Source: JAJECS01 sp965262745 (lineage in GTDB: Bacteria > Chloroflexota > UBA11872). Taken from it: 64,000 nt of DNA. A program made the position numbers and the translations under genes. Below the pieces are notes generated by a model. The model was given only the letters and a program-made list of their open reading frames with translations. It had not been told where the DNA came from and did not search any database. Positions 7,615-16,358 of this stretch are shown piece after piece. Location of the stretch: positions 2,108,001 through 2,172,000 of the forward strand of contig OZ253558.1 in assembly GCA_965262745.1 (NCBI GenBank). Reading direction: 5' to 3'. Every line of letters begins with the position of its first letter. Position 1 is the first letter of the stretch.

Positions 7615-8745
7615 TTAGCCGACCTGCATCTGGGGCCGTCGTCCACGGACCATGATGTCGGACCCAAGCTGGTGCACGGTGGCTTCGTCGAGCGCCCAGG
7701 GCAGCACCCGGCTCGCCTGCGGCGGGGCATCCACGGCGGGGACGCCCGGACCCATCACGCGCGGCGCGATGAACACAACGACCTCATCGACGAGGTCCGC
7801 GGCGAAGAGCGTGCCGAGCAGCCGAGAGCCCCCTTCCACCAGCACATGCGCCAGGCCGCGAGCGCCCAGGTGCGTCAGCGCTGCCGCCACGTCGACCCGG
7901 CCCTCCGGATCGCCGGCGACGCGGACGACCTCGCCGCCCGCGCGCTCAAGTCGAGCGCGGTCGGCATCTGACTCCCGCGCCGTGAGAACGAGGGTCGACC
8001 CCGTCTCGGCGAGCATGCGCGCGTCGGACCCCAGCGAGGCCGCCGAGTCGAGGACCACCCGCAGCGGCTGACGTCCGTCGGCCGGCGTCGGTCGCACGGT
8101 GAGCCGCGGATCGTCGATGCGCGCGGTCGCGGAGCCGACGATCACCGCGTCGACACTGTCCCTGAGGCGGTGCGCCTCGGCCTTGGCCTCGGCGCCCGTG
8201 ATCGATTCGCCGCCGCGTGGGCCGGCGATCTTGCCGTCAAGCGTCATTGCCCATTTTGCCGTGACCAACGGCCGGCCGCGGGTGGACAGGGTCGTGAATG
8301 GCGCGATGAGCGCGTTGGCCTCACGGCCGAGCAGCCCGACCTCGGTGGTGATGCCGCCGTGGGCAAGGGCCTCGAGGCCGCCGCCCGCCACCTGCGGGTT
8401 CGGGTCACGGGCGCCAACGACCACGCGCGCGATGCCCGCCCGCCGGACGGCGTGGGTGCAGGGCGGCGTCCGTCCGACGTGATTGCAGGGTTCCAGCGTC
8501 ACCACCAGCGTGCCGCCCCGCGCCCGCTCTTGTGCCGCGGCGAGCGCCGCCACCTCGGCGTGCGGTCCGCCGGGCGGGTGGGTCGCCCCCTCGCCAACCA
8601 CGCGTTCGCCCTGTAGCACCACGGCACCCACGGGCGGGTTTGGACTGGTGCGTCCACGCACGGCGCGCGCGAGGTCGATGGCGCGACGCATCGCACTCGT
8701 CAAGGTCTTCTGGTCCGTTGCGGGCGGCGTTTGGGTGAACGTCAT
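7615..8745 (-). CDS. ribD: Bifunctional riboflavin deaminase/reductase RibD
   Basis: A 376-residue protein with both activities of the second and third steps of riboflavin synthesis. The N-terminal deaminase has zinc motifs HAEVAAL and EPCNHVGRTPPC. The C-terminal NADPH reductase has PLVTAKWAMTLDGKIA and LVEGGSRLLGTLF. It is the first gene of the ribD-ribE-ribBA-ribH-DUF3500 operon on the minus strand. ATGs at 8745 and 8763 are both possible; I chose 8745. A TATAGT on the minus strand at 8832-8827 could be a -10, but no good -35 accompanies it. No FMN riboswitch is visible upstream. Confidence 0.93.
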   Translation of the reverse strand: MTFTQTPPATDQKTLTSAMRRAIDLARAVRGRTSPNPPVGAVVLQGERVVGEGATHPPGGPHAEVAALAAAQERARGGTLVVTLEPCNHVGRTPPCTHAVRRAGIARVVVGARDPNPQVAGGGLEALAHGGITTEVGLLGREANALIAPFTTLSTRGRPLVTAKWAMTLDGKIAGPRGGESITGAEAKAEAHRLRDSVDAVIVGSATARIDDPRLTVRPTPADGRQPLRVVLDSAASLGSDARMLAETGSTLVLTARESDADRARLERAGGEVVRVAGDPEGRVDVAAALTHLGARGLAHVLVEGGSRLLGTLFAADLVDEVVVFIAPRVMGPGVPAVDAPPQASRVLPWALDEATVHQLGSDIMVRGRRPQMQVG

Positions 8746-8924
8746 AGTCGCCGACGATGTCATCTCCACGTGCGGCGAGATGGTGGCGACTCGAGGGCCG
8801 GGCCAGTCCGCCGACGTCTCAGGGCAACTATAGACGGGGGGCCACGGCGAACCTAGACGCGTGCTCGGCACAGGCTCGTGTGGGACATTGCCGGTACGCC
8901 ACGCGAGGGCTGAGCGCCATATCG

Positions 8925-9629
8925 ATGCCAGGCCAAGTCCCGACCACGCAAACCGCCGCGATCTTCGACTTCAACGGCACGCTCGTCACTGGCGAGGTGT
9001 GGCAAGCCCTGGAATCGTGGATGGGCGGCCGCAAGGTGTGGGAACGCCGCAAGAGCTTGATGATCGTGCGTAAGTTGCCGGTCATACTCGGGACCAAACT
9101 CGGCCTGGTGAGCGCGGACTACATGGTGCGCCGCTGGATGCCGGCAGCGTGGGCGACCCTGCGCGGCATGGACGAGCGGGAACTCGCCGCCCTCGTAGGG
9201 CATGCCTGGGAGACGATTTTTCGCCCGACCATGCGCGAGCCGGTGGCGGACATCGTGCGCCAGCGCAAGGCGGAAGGCCATTGCACCGTCATGGTGTCCG
9301 CAACCTATGAGCCGTTCTTGGAGCCGGTCCAACGGGCGCTGGGATTCGACGTGGTAATCGGCACCCGCGTGGAAGTTGAAGCCGGCCGCGTGACGGGTCG
9401 GGTCATTGGCGACGTGGTGACGGGCGCGGAGAAGGTCCGGCGGGTCATGACCATCGCGCAGGCCGCCGATCCGCCCATCGACCTGGGTCGCAGCCTGGCC
9501 TATGCCGACACCGAGCGCGACCTCGATCTGCTGCAGCTTGTCGGCTGCCCGGTGGCGGTGTGGCCGAACGCGCGGCTTGAGCGCATCGCCCAAAGCCGGG
9601 ACTGGCCAATCGTCCGCGACCCCGCGTAG
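8925..9629 (+). CDS. HAD-IB family phosphatase-like protein
   Basis: A 234-residue HAD-superfamily protein of the SerB-like (IB) type. Motif I is FDFNGTLV with the nucleophile Asp kept, but the second Asp (general acid/base, normally DxDGT) is Asn. Motif II is MVSATYEP, the motif III Lys is in TGAEKVRRV, and motif IV is YADTERDLDLL. The substrate is unknown; relatives act on phosphoserine or phosphorylated lipids and sugars. The Asn may slow turnover or favour phosphotransfer, which is inference. coaE follows after 2 bases, so the two are probably co-transcribed. The ATG at 8925 is chosen because HAD homology starts just after it. Confidence 0.8.
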   Translation: MPGQVPTTQTAAIFDFNGTLVTGEVWQALESWMGGRKVWERRKSLMIVRKLPVILGTKLGLVSADYMVRRWMPAAWATLRGMDERELAALVGHAWETIFRPTMREPVADIVRQRKAEGHCTVMVSATYEPFLEPVQRALGFDVVIGTRVEVEAGRVTGRVIGDVVTGAEKVRRVMTIAQAADPPIDLGRSLAYADTERDLDLLQLVGCPVAVWPNARLERIAQSRDWPIVRDPA

Positions 9630-9631
9630 GC

Positions 9632-10252
9632 ATGGCCAAACCCCCGGTCATTGGACTCACCGGCAATATCGGCGCGGGCAAGTCGACGGTAGCGGCGATT
9701 CTGCGTGAGCTCGGCGCGCGCGTGATCGACTCCGACACGACGGTTCGAATGCTGCTGGAGTCGGACCCAGCGGTGCAGCGGAGTGTGCACGATGCATTTT
9801 CAGCCGCGCGCCGGGCCGACGGCGGCGTGGACCGCGGTGCGCTCGCGCGGGTGGTGTTTGCCGACCGGGAGCAACTGCTGCTCCTGCAGGACCTGCTGTA
9901 CCCGGCGGTTGGCGAGGCGACGGAGGCGCTGCTGGCCGAGGCCACCGACGCACCGGCGACGTTCATCGAAGCCATCAACGTCGTGGAGGGTCCGTCCGGC
10001 GGTCGGTTGGATGGGCTGTGGATCGTGGAGGCCGAGCCGTCGCTGCTGGTCGAGCGCGTCGCCGCCAGCGGGCGCCTCTCAGCCGCGGAGGTGCGCGCCC
10101 GTTTCGCGATGCAGGCCGGCCCGGGGGCCAAGGCCGAGGCGTTTCGGCGTCTTCATCCGCAGCGGCCGATCGTGCGCATCGTCAACAACGGCTCACCGCA
10201 GCAGCTGCGGGACCGGGTAACCGCGCTGTGGCGGCAGGTGCCGACCGGCTAG
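9632..10252 (+). CDS. coaE: Dephospho-CoA kinase
   Basis: A 206-residue P-loop kinase catalysing the last step of coenzyme A synthesis (ATP + dephospho-CoA). The Walker A motif is GLTGNIGAGKST at the N-terminus. The following VIDSDT corresponds to the DADxIA substrate motif of CoaE. A basic lid region (VERVAASGRLSAAEVRARF) resembles the CoaE Q-R-R lid but is diverged. It is 2 bases downstream of the HAD gene, and its last 4 bases overlap a small convergent gene. Confidence 0.88.
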   Translation: MAKPPVIGLTGNIGAGKSTVAAILRELGARVIDSDTTVRMLLESDPAVQRSVHDAFSAARRADGGVDRGALARVVFADREQLLLLQDLLYPAVGEATEALLAEATDAPATFIEAINVVEGPSGGRLDGLWIVEAEPSLLVERVAASGRLSAAEVRARFAMQAGPGAKAEAFRRLHPQRPIVRIVNNGSPQQLRDRVTALWRQVPTG

Positions 10253-10431
10253 TCGCGACTGATCTCGCTGGGCGAATTGTCCGGCTGGGTTTCCGCGCCG
10301 AGTCGGCTACGCCATTTGCCGCGCACGTAGAACAGCGACAGGATCTCCTGCTGCGACAGTCCCTTGGCGGCCAGATCGCGAATTTCGCGGCGGATACGAT
10401 CCGATCGTTGGCGGGCGTTCTCCTGCGCCAT
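10249..10431 (-). CDS. Small basic hypothetical protein
   Basis: A 60-residue frame starting MAQENARQRSDRIRREI. It is strongly charged and predicted helical, with a segment DLAAKGLSQQEILSLFY that resembles half of a helix-turn-helix. It overlaps the end of coaE by 4 bases and lies 133 bases downstream of the thrC stop on the same strand. I do not recognise the family. It could be a spurious frame, but the composition changes sharply from protein-like to nonsense upstream of the ATG, which supports this start. Confidence 0.45.
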   Translation of the reverse strand: MAQENARQRSDRIRREIRDLAAKGLSQQEILSLFYVRGKWRSRLGAETQPDNSPSEISRD

Positions 10432-10564
10432 CCGTGGATCCCCCAACCCTGCTCGGCAAGCGCATGGCCAGCGCAATCGCAGCCCGATATTAGTGCGGCT
10501 CGGCGAGCGCCAGCAAGTGCCGACCCCGCTCGGCGACACCCAAGCGGTCGGGTCCACAACGAGC

Positions 10565-11629
10565 CTAGTCGGACCACCCCAACACGCGCGCCACCGCATC
10601 CAGATCGGGCGGCGCCTCGATGGGATCGTCGGAGGCGCGCAGCGCGGTGTCCGGGTCCTTCAGGCCGGCGCCGGTGAGCACGCAAACCACCCGGTCGGCT
10701 GTGGCCGGGTCGCCGGCCCGTCGTTGCAACAATCCGGCAACACCGGCGGCGGAGGCGGGCTCGACGAACACGCCCATTTCTCGTGCGAGCAGCCGGTAGG
10801 CGTCAAAGATCGCTTGCTCGGGCACGGCTTCGATCGATCCGTCGGAGGCGTCGCGCGCCGCCGCGGCTTCTTCCCAGTTGGCCGGATTGCCGATGCGAAT
10901 CGCCGAGGCATCGGTCACCGGCTCGTCGATGGGATGGTCGAGCACCATCGGCGCGGCGCCATCGGCCTGGAACCCGCGCAGCACCGGCGTCTGCGTCGCC
11001 CGGCCGGCCTTCCAATACTCGACAAACCCGCGCCAATAGGCGGCGATGTTTCCCGCGTTGCCCACGGGCAAGTACAGCTCGTCGGGCGCGTCGCCCAGCG
11101 CGTCCACGACCTCGAAGGCCGCGGTCTTTTGCCCTTCCAACCGATGGGGATTGACTGAGTTGACGAGAACCACCCCGTCGCGATCGGCCAATTGGCGCAC
11201 GATGGCCAGCGCTTGATCGAAAGTGCCGGTGACGGCCACGACACGCGCGCCAAGCATGCGGGTCTGCGCCATCTTCCCCGAGGCGGTGGAGTCGTGGGGG
11301 ACCACGCACACGGTCGTGATGCCGGCGCGGGCCCCGTATGCGGCGGCTGACGCCGCCGTATTTCCGGTGGAGGCGCAGATGAGCGCGCGCGCGTCGGCCT
11401 CAATGGCCTTCGCCACGGCCACAACCATGCCCCGGTCCTTGAAGGATCCGGTCGGGTTGCAGCCTTCAAGCTTCAGCCAGACTTCACGAATGCCGGTTTG
11501 GGCCTCCAAGACAGGAGCGCGGACGAGCGGCGTGCCGCCTTCGCCGATGGTGAGATCCGGGGCGCTACCCGCGAACGGCAGGAACTCCAGATACCGCGCA
11601 ATGACGCCGTCCGGGACGCTCATCGTCAT
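10565..11629 (-). CDS. thrC: Threonine synthase
   Basis: A 354-residue fold-type II PLP enzyme converting O-phosphohomoserine to threonine. The PLP lysine is in NPTGSFKDRGM, followed by the CASTGNTAASAAAYG phosphate-binding loop and LPVGNAGNI. The C-terminal PASAAGVAGLL is typical of the short bacterial/archaeal class. Its start ATG at 11629 overlaps the hom stop as ATGA (11626-11629), giving a coupled hom-thrC pair. An in-frame ATG at 11623 is an alternative. Confidence 0.94.
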   Translation of the reverse strand: MTMSVPDGVIARYLEFLPFAGSAPDLTIGEGGTPLVRAPVLEAQTGIREVWLKLEGCNPTGSFKDRGMVVAVAKAIEADARALICASTGNTAASAAAYGARAGITTVCVVPHDSTASGKMAQTRMLGARVVAVTGTFDQALAIVRQLADRDGVVLVNSVNPHRLEGQKTAAFEVVDALGDAPDELYLPVGNAGNIAAYWRGFVEYWKAGRATQTPVLRGFQADGAAPMVLDHPIDEPVTDASAIRIGNPANWEEAAAARDASDGSIEAVPEQAIFDAYRLLAREMGVFVEPASAAGVAGLLQRRAGDPATADRVVCVLTGAGLKDPDTALRASDDPIEAPPDLDAVARVLGWSD

Positions 11630-12927
11630 TCGAGAAGGTCCTCGATGCGAATCACGCTGGCGACCTTGGGCACGACGTCGAGCGCGGTGATGCGCCGTAG
11701 GGCCGGTTGCCAGTCGGCCTCGCGCGCGTCGTGCGTGAGCAGCACGAGCTCGGCGCGCCGCGCGTCCGGATCGACCTCCTTCTGCAGCACTGAGGCGATG
11801 CTGATTTCGTGCTCGCCGCAGATGGCCGCGATGCGCGCCAGCACGCCGGGACGGTCCTGCACCCAAAGGCGCAAGTAGTAGCGCGACAGCACCTCTTCGA
11901 TGGGAATCACACTCACCGGCCGGTCCAGGAGCACCGGAATTCGGTTGTGCGCGGCCCGCCGGATGTTGTGACCCAGGTCGATGAGGTCGGAGACGATGGC
12001 GCTCGACGTGGGCTGCGGTCCGGCGCCGCGACCCATGAACATCGCGCGTCCCAAGAGGTCGCCGGAGATGCGGACGGCGTTGTAGACGCCCTCGACCTGT
12101 CCCAGGAGAAAGTCGCGCTGCACCAGCGCCGGGTGGACGCGCGCTTCGATGGTTGTGCCACGGCGCTTGGCGATGGCGAGCAGCTTGATGCTATAGCCCA
12201 ACTCCGCGGCGTAGGTGAAGTCAGCCTGCGAGAGCTGCGTGATGCCTTCGCGATAGACGTCCGTTGGCGCGACGCGCCCCTTGAACGCCAGCGTGGCGAG
12301 AATGGCCAGCTTGAAGGCCGTGTCATGACCCTCGACGTCGTTGGTCGGATCCGGCTCGGCGTAGCCGAGTTGTTGCGCCTCGGCCAACGCGTCGGCGTAG
12401 CTGCGGCCGTGCTCGGCCATCTGCGAGAGGATGTAGTTGGTGGTGCCGTTGAGAATGGCGTGGACTTCCTTGATCTCGTTGGCGGCCAGGTCCTGCCGGA
12501 ACGGTCCAATGAGCGGGATACCGCCGCCGACGCTGGCTTCGAAATAGAGATCGAGGTCCCGGTCCGCGGCGAGTTGCAGCAGATCGACCCCGTGGGCCGC
12601 CATGACTTCCTTGTTGGCGGTGACGACGTGCTTGCCGGCTTCGAGCGCGCGGCGCAGGTATTGCTGGGCGGGCTCGACGCCGCCGAGGACTTCGACGATG
12701 ACGTCGACGTTCGGATCGTCGATCACGGCCGCCGGGTCGGTGGTGAGGCGATCGGCGGGAATGGGCGCGTCGCGGGGCCTATCCAGATCGCGCACGAGCG
12801 CGCGCTGAATGGTGATCGGGCGGCCAAGCTGCCGCTCCAGCGCCTCGGCGCGCTCGTCCAGGTTGCGCGCGACCGCCGACCCGACATTGCCAACGCCGAG
12901 CAGGCCCAAGCCTATCCCGCTGGACAT
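11626..12927 (-). CDS. hom: Homoserine dehydrogenase
   Basis: A 433-residue NAD(P)-dependent homoserine dehydrogenase. The Rossmann motif is GLLGVGNVGSAVA. The catalytic region has VTANKEVMA, FEASVGGGIPLI and ILNGTTNYILSQM, and GYAEPDPTNDVEG is the family signature. A C-terminal ACT domain (about residues 350-430, starting RLWVQDRPGVLARI) suggests feedback control by threonine. It is preceded by gagggtgag as a ribosome-binding site. It makes the precursor for thrC, with which it overlaps. Confidence 0.96.
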   Translation of the reverse strand: MSSGIGLGLLGVGNVGSAVARNLDERAEALERQLGRPITIQRALVRDLDRPRDAPIPADRLTTDPAAVIDDPNVDVIVEVLGGVEPAQQYLRRALEAGKHVVTANKEVMAAHGVDLLQLAADRDLDLYFEASVGGGIPLIGPFRQDLAANEIKEVHAILNGTTNYILSQMAEHGRSYADALAEAQQLGYAEPDPTNDVEGHDTAFKLAILATLAFKGRVAPTDVYREGITQLSQADFTYAAELGYSIKLLAIAKRRGTTIEARVHPALVQRDFLLGQVEGVYNAVRISGDLLGRAMFMGRGAGPQPTSSAIVSDLIDLGHNIRRAAHNRIPVLLDRPVSVIPIEEVLSRYYLRLWVQDRPGVLARIAAICGEHEISIASVLQKEVDPDARRAELVLLTHDAREADWQPALRRITALDVVPKVASVIRIEDLLE

Positions 12928-13003
12928 TCGTCGCTCACCCTCGCCCGCAGCGCCCCGACGGGAGGCGGCACGCCAGAATAACCCCGCTTACAGTCCTGGC
13001 GCG

Positions 13004-13666
13004 CTATGAGCCGCCTTGCGCCCGAACTCCGAGACGGCGGCCGACACCATTGTGGGCCAGGCGATGGGCAAAGCGCAGGCCGACGTCGTTGGACGGGTAG
13101 TACTGCTCGTCGTAGCCGGTGAGCACAAAACCCGACGCCTGGAGCATGCGGATAGCGGGGAAATTGCGCGCTTGGACGGTGGCGCAGAGTGCGCGGCGAC
13201 CGCCGGTCCGCGCCGCCTCGATCGCCGCCCGCGCCAGGCGAACGCCGAGTTCGCGGCGCCGGGCACGCGGGCGCACCGCGAGCATCCAGAGCGCGTCAAC
13301 ATCGCGCGGCTCGTCGGGTACGACAAAGGCGAAGCCGTCGACGACGCCAAGAACCTCGGCAACGATCAGAGAGGCATGCTCCGGCTGCGGCGGATCGGCG
13401 GTGCCGCCCCACAGCGGATCGCGCAAGGTGATCGTCCGCGGAAGCCGCACCTGCACGAAGCCGACCATTGGCACATCGGCGTGGACGCTCGACTGGAGCT
13501 GCCAGACATATTCGGTCTCGTATGACACGTCCATCGCCCAACAGGCGGCCCAATCGGCGGCTGTACCGGGTCGCAGGACGACGCGCGCGCCGGAGTCGCG
13601 GGCGCGCGGACGGCGCAATGTGGTGAATTCGGGCTGCGGCGGGAGACCAGCGTGATCGGCGGCCAC
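13004..13666 (-). CDS. GNAT-family N-acetyltransferase
   Basis: A 220-residue protein with a GNAT fold. The acetyl-CoA pyrophosphate loop is visible as RPRARRRELGVRLARAA, following the LWMLAVRP beta-strand, and NFPAIRMLQASGFVLTGY is the usual C-terminal motif B. The substrate is unknown. The start is a GTG at 13666; the first 30 residues are poorly conserved and the true start may be internal. It lies between the CinA/adenylyltransferase gene and hom on the same strand. Confidence 0.78.
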   Translation of the reverse strand: MAADHAGLPPQPEFTTLRRPRARDSGARVVLRPGTAADWAACWAMDVSYETEYVWQLQSSVHADVPMVGFVQVRLPRTITLRDPLWGGTADPPQPEHASLIVAEVLGVVDGFAFVVPDEPRDVDALWMLAVRPRARRRELGVRLARAAIEAARTGGRRALCATVQARNFPAIRMLQASGFVLTGYDEQYYPSNDVGLRFAHRLAHNGVGRRLGVRAQGGS

Positions 13667-13758
13667 AGTCCCCCAGGTCGCAACGGCGCAAGGCTCGGAT
13701 TGCCGATGGTACCCCGCGCCGCCGTGCGTCGGGCGAGTCGGGTTCCAGACGGGCGCGG

Positions 13759-14940
13759 CTAGGCGTCGTGCCGATCGCGGAGCTCGGTCGACGAGATGTC
13801 GACCCCAACCTCCGCGGCCGGGATGGCCTGAAACATGTCGGCGGCCGACGGCGGGAGTCGCAGGTCGTGAAGCCGGAGACTAACGTCGCCGACGCGGCGC
13901 TCCGCCACGTGAAAGCGGGCGCCGAGCTCGCGCAGCTCCGTCATGGCTCGCGCAAACGCCTCGGCGCCGCCGTAGTAGCGGGGCTCGAGAATGCGGGCGG
14001 CGGTATCGGCCCCCACCGCGAAGGCGGTCCCTGGCAGCAGCCGGGCCTTGGCGACGAACGTCGCGGCGCGCGTGAGCACCACCGGCGCCCGACCGCGAAA
14101 CTGGGCGAGCCGCGCATCGAGATCGGTTGCCGAGAGCATGGGTTTGTCGACATTGGCGATGGAAATCTCGTAGGCCGCGTGCCCATCCGCCCGCCGACGG
14201 GCGGCTTCGAGCAGCGCGGCGTGGCCCTGGTGGTGCGGATTGAACGATCCGGGCACTACCGCGCCGGGCAGTTGTCCCCCAGCCCGCACGCGGCCGGAGC
14301 TATCGACCGTGGCCCAGGGCTGTTCGCCCCGCGCAATGACATCACGCGCATGGGTCAGCGCGGCTGTGCAGGTGCTCCACGTTTCATCCGATTCAAGCGG
14401 GATCTCGACCTCGCGGCGGTCGCCCATGGCGTTCGCCAGCGTGCGCAGGATGACGATCTCGGCGATAGCCTCCTCATCTCCGCGCGTTCGGGCGTTCTTG
14501 CGCAGCTGAGCGGTGGCTTCCCACGTCTGAAATCCGTCGACGACTGCCACGTGGACGACATGGGCGCCGCGTCGCTCGCGGTCGGTGACCAGGGCGGCGG
14601 TTGCGCCCAGGCCAAGCACCGGCGTAAGGGGCGTCTCGCGCAGCCGCAGCGCCCGCCGGTAGACGGCCTGGGCGAGCGCGCGCGCGGTCTCCGACGAGCA
14701 GCGCGACGCGGGCGGCGCGACCAGCAGCTCGGTCAAGGCCGGGCGCGCATACGGCACCTGGGCCTCAAGCACGGTGCGCGAGGCGCCGGGACGCGTCAGC
14801 AGGCGCGGGATGACACCCGAGCCGCCGCCGGTGACCGCAAGCGCCACCATGGTTCGCGACGAACGAATGGCGGCGACGGCCGCCTCCAGCGCGGCGTCCG
14901 TGCTACCCGACGTCCACGTAGACACGGCCATCGGCGACAC
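13759..14940 (-). CDS. CinA-like domain fused to NadD-type nucleotidyltransferase
   Basis: A 393-residue two-domain protein. Residues about 30-165 resemble the CinA C-terminal (PncC, NMN deamidase) fold, with LLTRPGASRTVLEAQVPYA. The catalytic ESCTGG motif, however, reads VTGGGSG, so the catalytic serine is not evident. Residues about 225-393 form an HxGH nucleotidyltransferase: VVPGSFNPHHQGHAALLEAA and a C-terminal DISSTELRDR like the ISSTxIR of nicotinate/NMN adenylyltransferases. A role in NAD salvage or turnover is plausible but not proven. The start at 14940 overlaps the Rieske gene by 38 bases; 14931 is an alternative. Confidence 0.75.
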   Translation of the reverse strand: MSPMAVSTWTSGSTDAALEAAVAAIRSSRTMVALAVTGGGSGVIPRLLTRPGASRTVLEAQVPYARPALTELLVAPPASRCSSETARALAQAVYRRALRLRETPLTPVLGLGATAALVTDRERRGAHVVHVAVVDGFQTWEATAQLRKNARTRGDEEAIAEIVILRTLANAMGDRREVEIPLESDETWSTCTAALTHARDVIARGEQPWATVDSSGRVRAGGQLPGAVVPGSFNPHHQGHAALLEAARRRADGHAAYEISIANVDKPMLSATDLDARLAQFRGRAPVVLTRAATFVAKARLLPGTAFAVGADTAARILEPRYYGGAEAFARAMTELRELGARFHVAERRVGDVSLRLHDLRLPPSAADMFQAIPAAEVGVDISSTELRDRHDA

Positions 14941-15268
14941 GAGCGGGATAGGTCCTCACGCGGGCGCGCGAGGGATCGTGCAGCGCGCGGCCGGTGCAGA
15001 GGTCGTACTGCCAGCCATGCCAGGGACAGCGGAGCAGGCGCGAATCGGGATCCAGGACGATGGGAGCGCCGGCCGTCGCGGCGGTAACCCGGTTACCCAG
15101 CGTGCCGCGCGAAAGGGGAGCGCCCTGGTGGGCGCAGGTGTCGCGCAGGGCGTAAACCTCCTCGCCCCAGCGCACCACGACGATGGCGTGGCGTCCGATC
15201 TGCACGCGGCGCGCGCAGCGCTCGCCAAAGTCGGCGAGCGCCCCGACGTCATGCGCGGTCGAGGCCAT
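14903..15268 (-). CDS. Rieske [2Fe-2S] ferredoxin
   Basis: A 121-residue soluble Rieske protein. The cluster ligands are in DTCAHQGAPLSRG (Cys-x-His) and LRCPWHGWQYDL (Cys-x-x-His). There is no membrane anchor, so it resembles ferredoxin components of dioxygenases or small stand-alone Rieske proteins. It overlaps the upstream amidohydrolase by 20 bases and the downstream CinA fusion by up to 38, so all three are likely translated from one message. Confidence 0.92.
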   Translation of the reverse strand: MASTAHDVGALADFGERCARRVQIGRHAIVVVRWGEEVYALRDTCAHQGAPLSRGTLGNRVTAATAGAPIVLDPDSRLLRCPWHGWQYDLCTGRALHDPSRARVRTYPARVADGRVYVDVG

Positions 15269-16358
15269 AGAACGTCGCCGCGTTTCCGACCATGATTCCC
15301 TCGCGCATTTCGTCCGAGATGATGGGCGGAATGGCCCGGTTGGGCGCGTCGAAATCCCAGTGCGGGTAGTCGGTGGCGAACATGAGGAAGTCGTCGCGGC
15401 CGATCATGTCGATGATTTGCAGCAGGTGGCGTGGGTCTTCCGGCTCCTCCATCGGCTGCGTCGTCGCCCGGAAGTGCTCGCGGATGTACTCACTGGGCAG
15501 CTTCTTGAGCCACGGGACTTCGTCGCGCAGCCCCCTGTAGTTCTTGTCAAAGCGCCACATCAGCGCCGGCAGCCAAGCGAACCCGCCTTCGACCAGCGCG
15601 ACGCGCAGGTCCGGGAAGGTCTCGAAGACGCCTTCGGCGACGAGGCTGAGCACCTGGGCCTCGAAGGCCTGCGGCATGCCCGTGTGGTCCTCGATGTAGT
15701 ACGACGGCCAACCCGTGGCCGTGATGGGACCCGGGGCGCCGCCAAAGTGAATGCCAAGGGGCAAGGCCATGTCGCTCGCCGCGGCAAGAATGGGCCGGAA
15801 TCGCCGGCGCCCGTAGGGCGCGGTGGAGCGCACGATCAAGAGCACTTGAACGAACCGCGGGTCGCGACCGGCGCGGCGAATCTCGGCTGCGGCCGCCTCG
15901 GGATCTTCCGTGTTCACAATGATCGAGCCGCGCCACCGAGGGTCATGGTCCAGCCAGCGCGACGCCGTCACCTCGTTCACCGCCCGCGCGAGCGCGTTGG
16001 CGAAATCGAGGTTCTGCACGGTTGACGCCGGGTACAGCGGATTGAGGATGGCGGCGTCGATGCCCCAGGCGTCCAGGAGCTGATCGCGGGCGAAGTCCGG
16101 GTCGCCGCCGGGGAGGCAGCCGCTCGGTGGAAAGGCGTCGCGGCGAGCCGCATTCTCATACAGGCGCGGGTAGGCGTTGGTTCCCGGCGTCTGGAATCCC
16201 GATTGCTCGATGTAGCTATGCCAGCGCGTCGCCAGGAACGGCAGCAGCTCGTCGATCGAGTTGATGGCGTTGTGAACGTCGGCGTCGACGAGGGTCAGGC
16301 GCGTTTTGGCCTGGGGGGCAGTGCGGGCGTCGGCGGCAGGTAGCGCGGTGGTGACCAT
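15249..16358 (-). CDS. Amidohydrolase 2 (ACMSD-like) family protein
   Basis: A 369-residue TIM-barrel metal hydrolase of the amidohydrolase 2 family (2-amino-3-carboxymuconate semialdehyde decarboxylase-like). Metal ligands: VDADVHN at the N-terminus, GIHFGG in the middle, and FATDYPHWDF near the C-terminus, where the Asp is catalytic. Members decarboxylate or hydrolyse aromatic ring-cleavage products; the adjacent Rieske gene fits aromatic metabolism, which is inference. A strong ribosome-binding site (cctcctt on the plus strand, 16365-16371) precedes the ATG. Confidence 0.88.
   Translation of the reverse strand: MVTTALPAADARTAPQAKTRLTLVDADVHNAINSIDELLPFLATRWHSYIEQSGFQTPGTNAYPRLYENAARRDAFPPSGCLPGGDPDFARDQLLDAWGIDAAILNPLYPASTVQNLDFANALARAVNEVTASRWLDHDPRWRGSIIVNTEDPEAAAAEIRRAGRDPRFVQVLLIVRSTAPYGRRRFRPILAAASDMALPLGIHFGGAPGPITATGWPSYYIEDHTGMPQAFEAQVLSLVAEGVFETFPDLRVALVEGGFAWLPALMWRFDKNYRGLRDEVPWLKKLPSEYIREHFRATTQPMEEPEDPRHLLQIIDMIGRDDFLMFATDYPHWDFDAPNRAIPPIISDEMREGIMVGNAATFYGLDRA

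Noticed and set aside
8746..8924. FMN riboswitch upstream of ribD
   Set aside because: None of the conserved FMN-element blocks is visible on the minus strand between the divergent HAD and ribD genes.
11809..12981. 390-codon plus-strand frame over hom
   Set aside because: Antisense to homoserine dehydrogenase; typical high-GC shadow.
13768..15087. 439-codon plus-strand frame over the CinA fusion
   Set aside because: Antisense shadow; no motif and Arg/Gly-rich composition.
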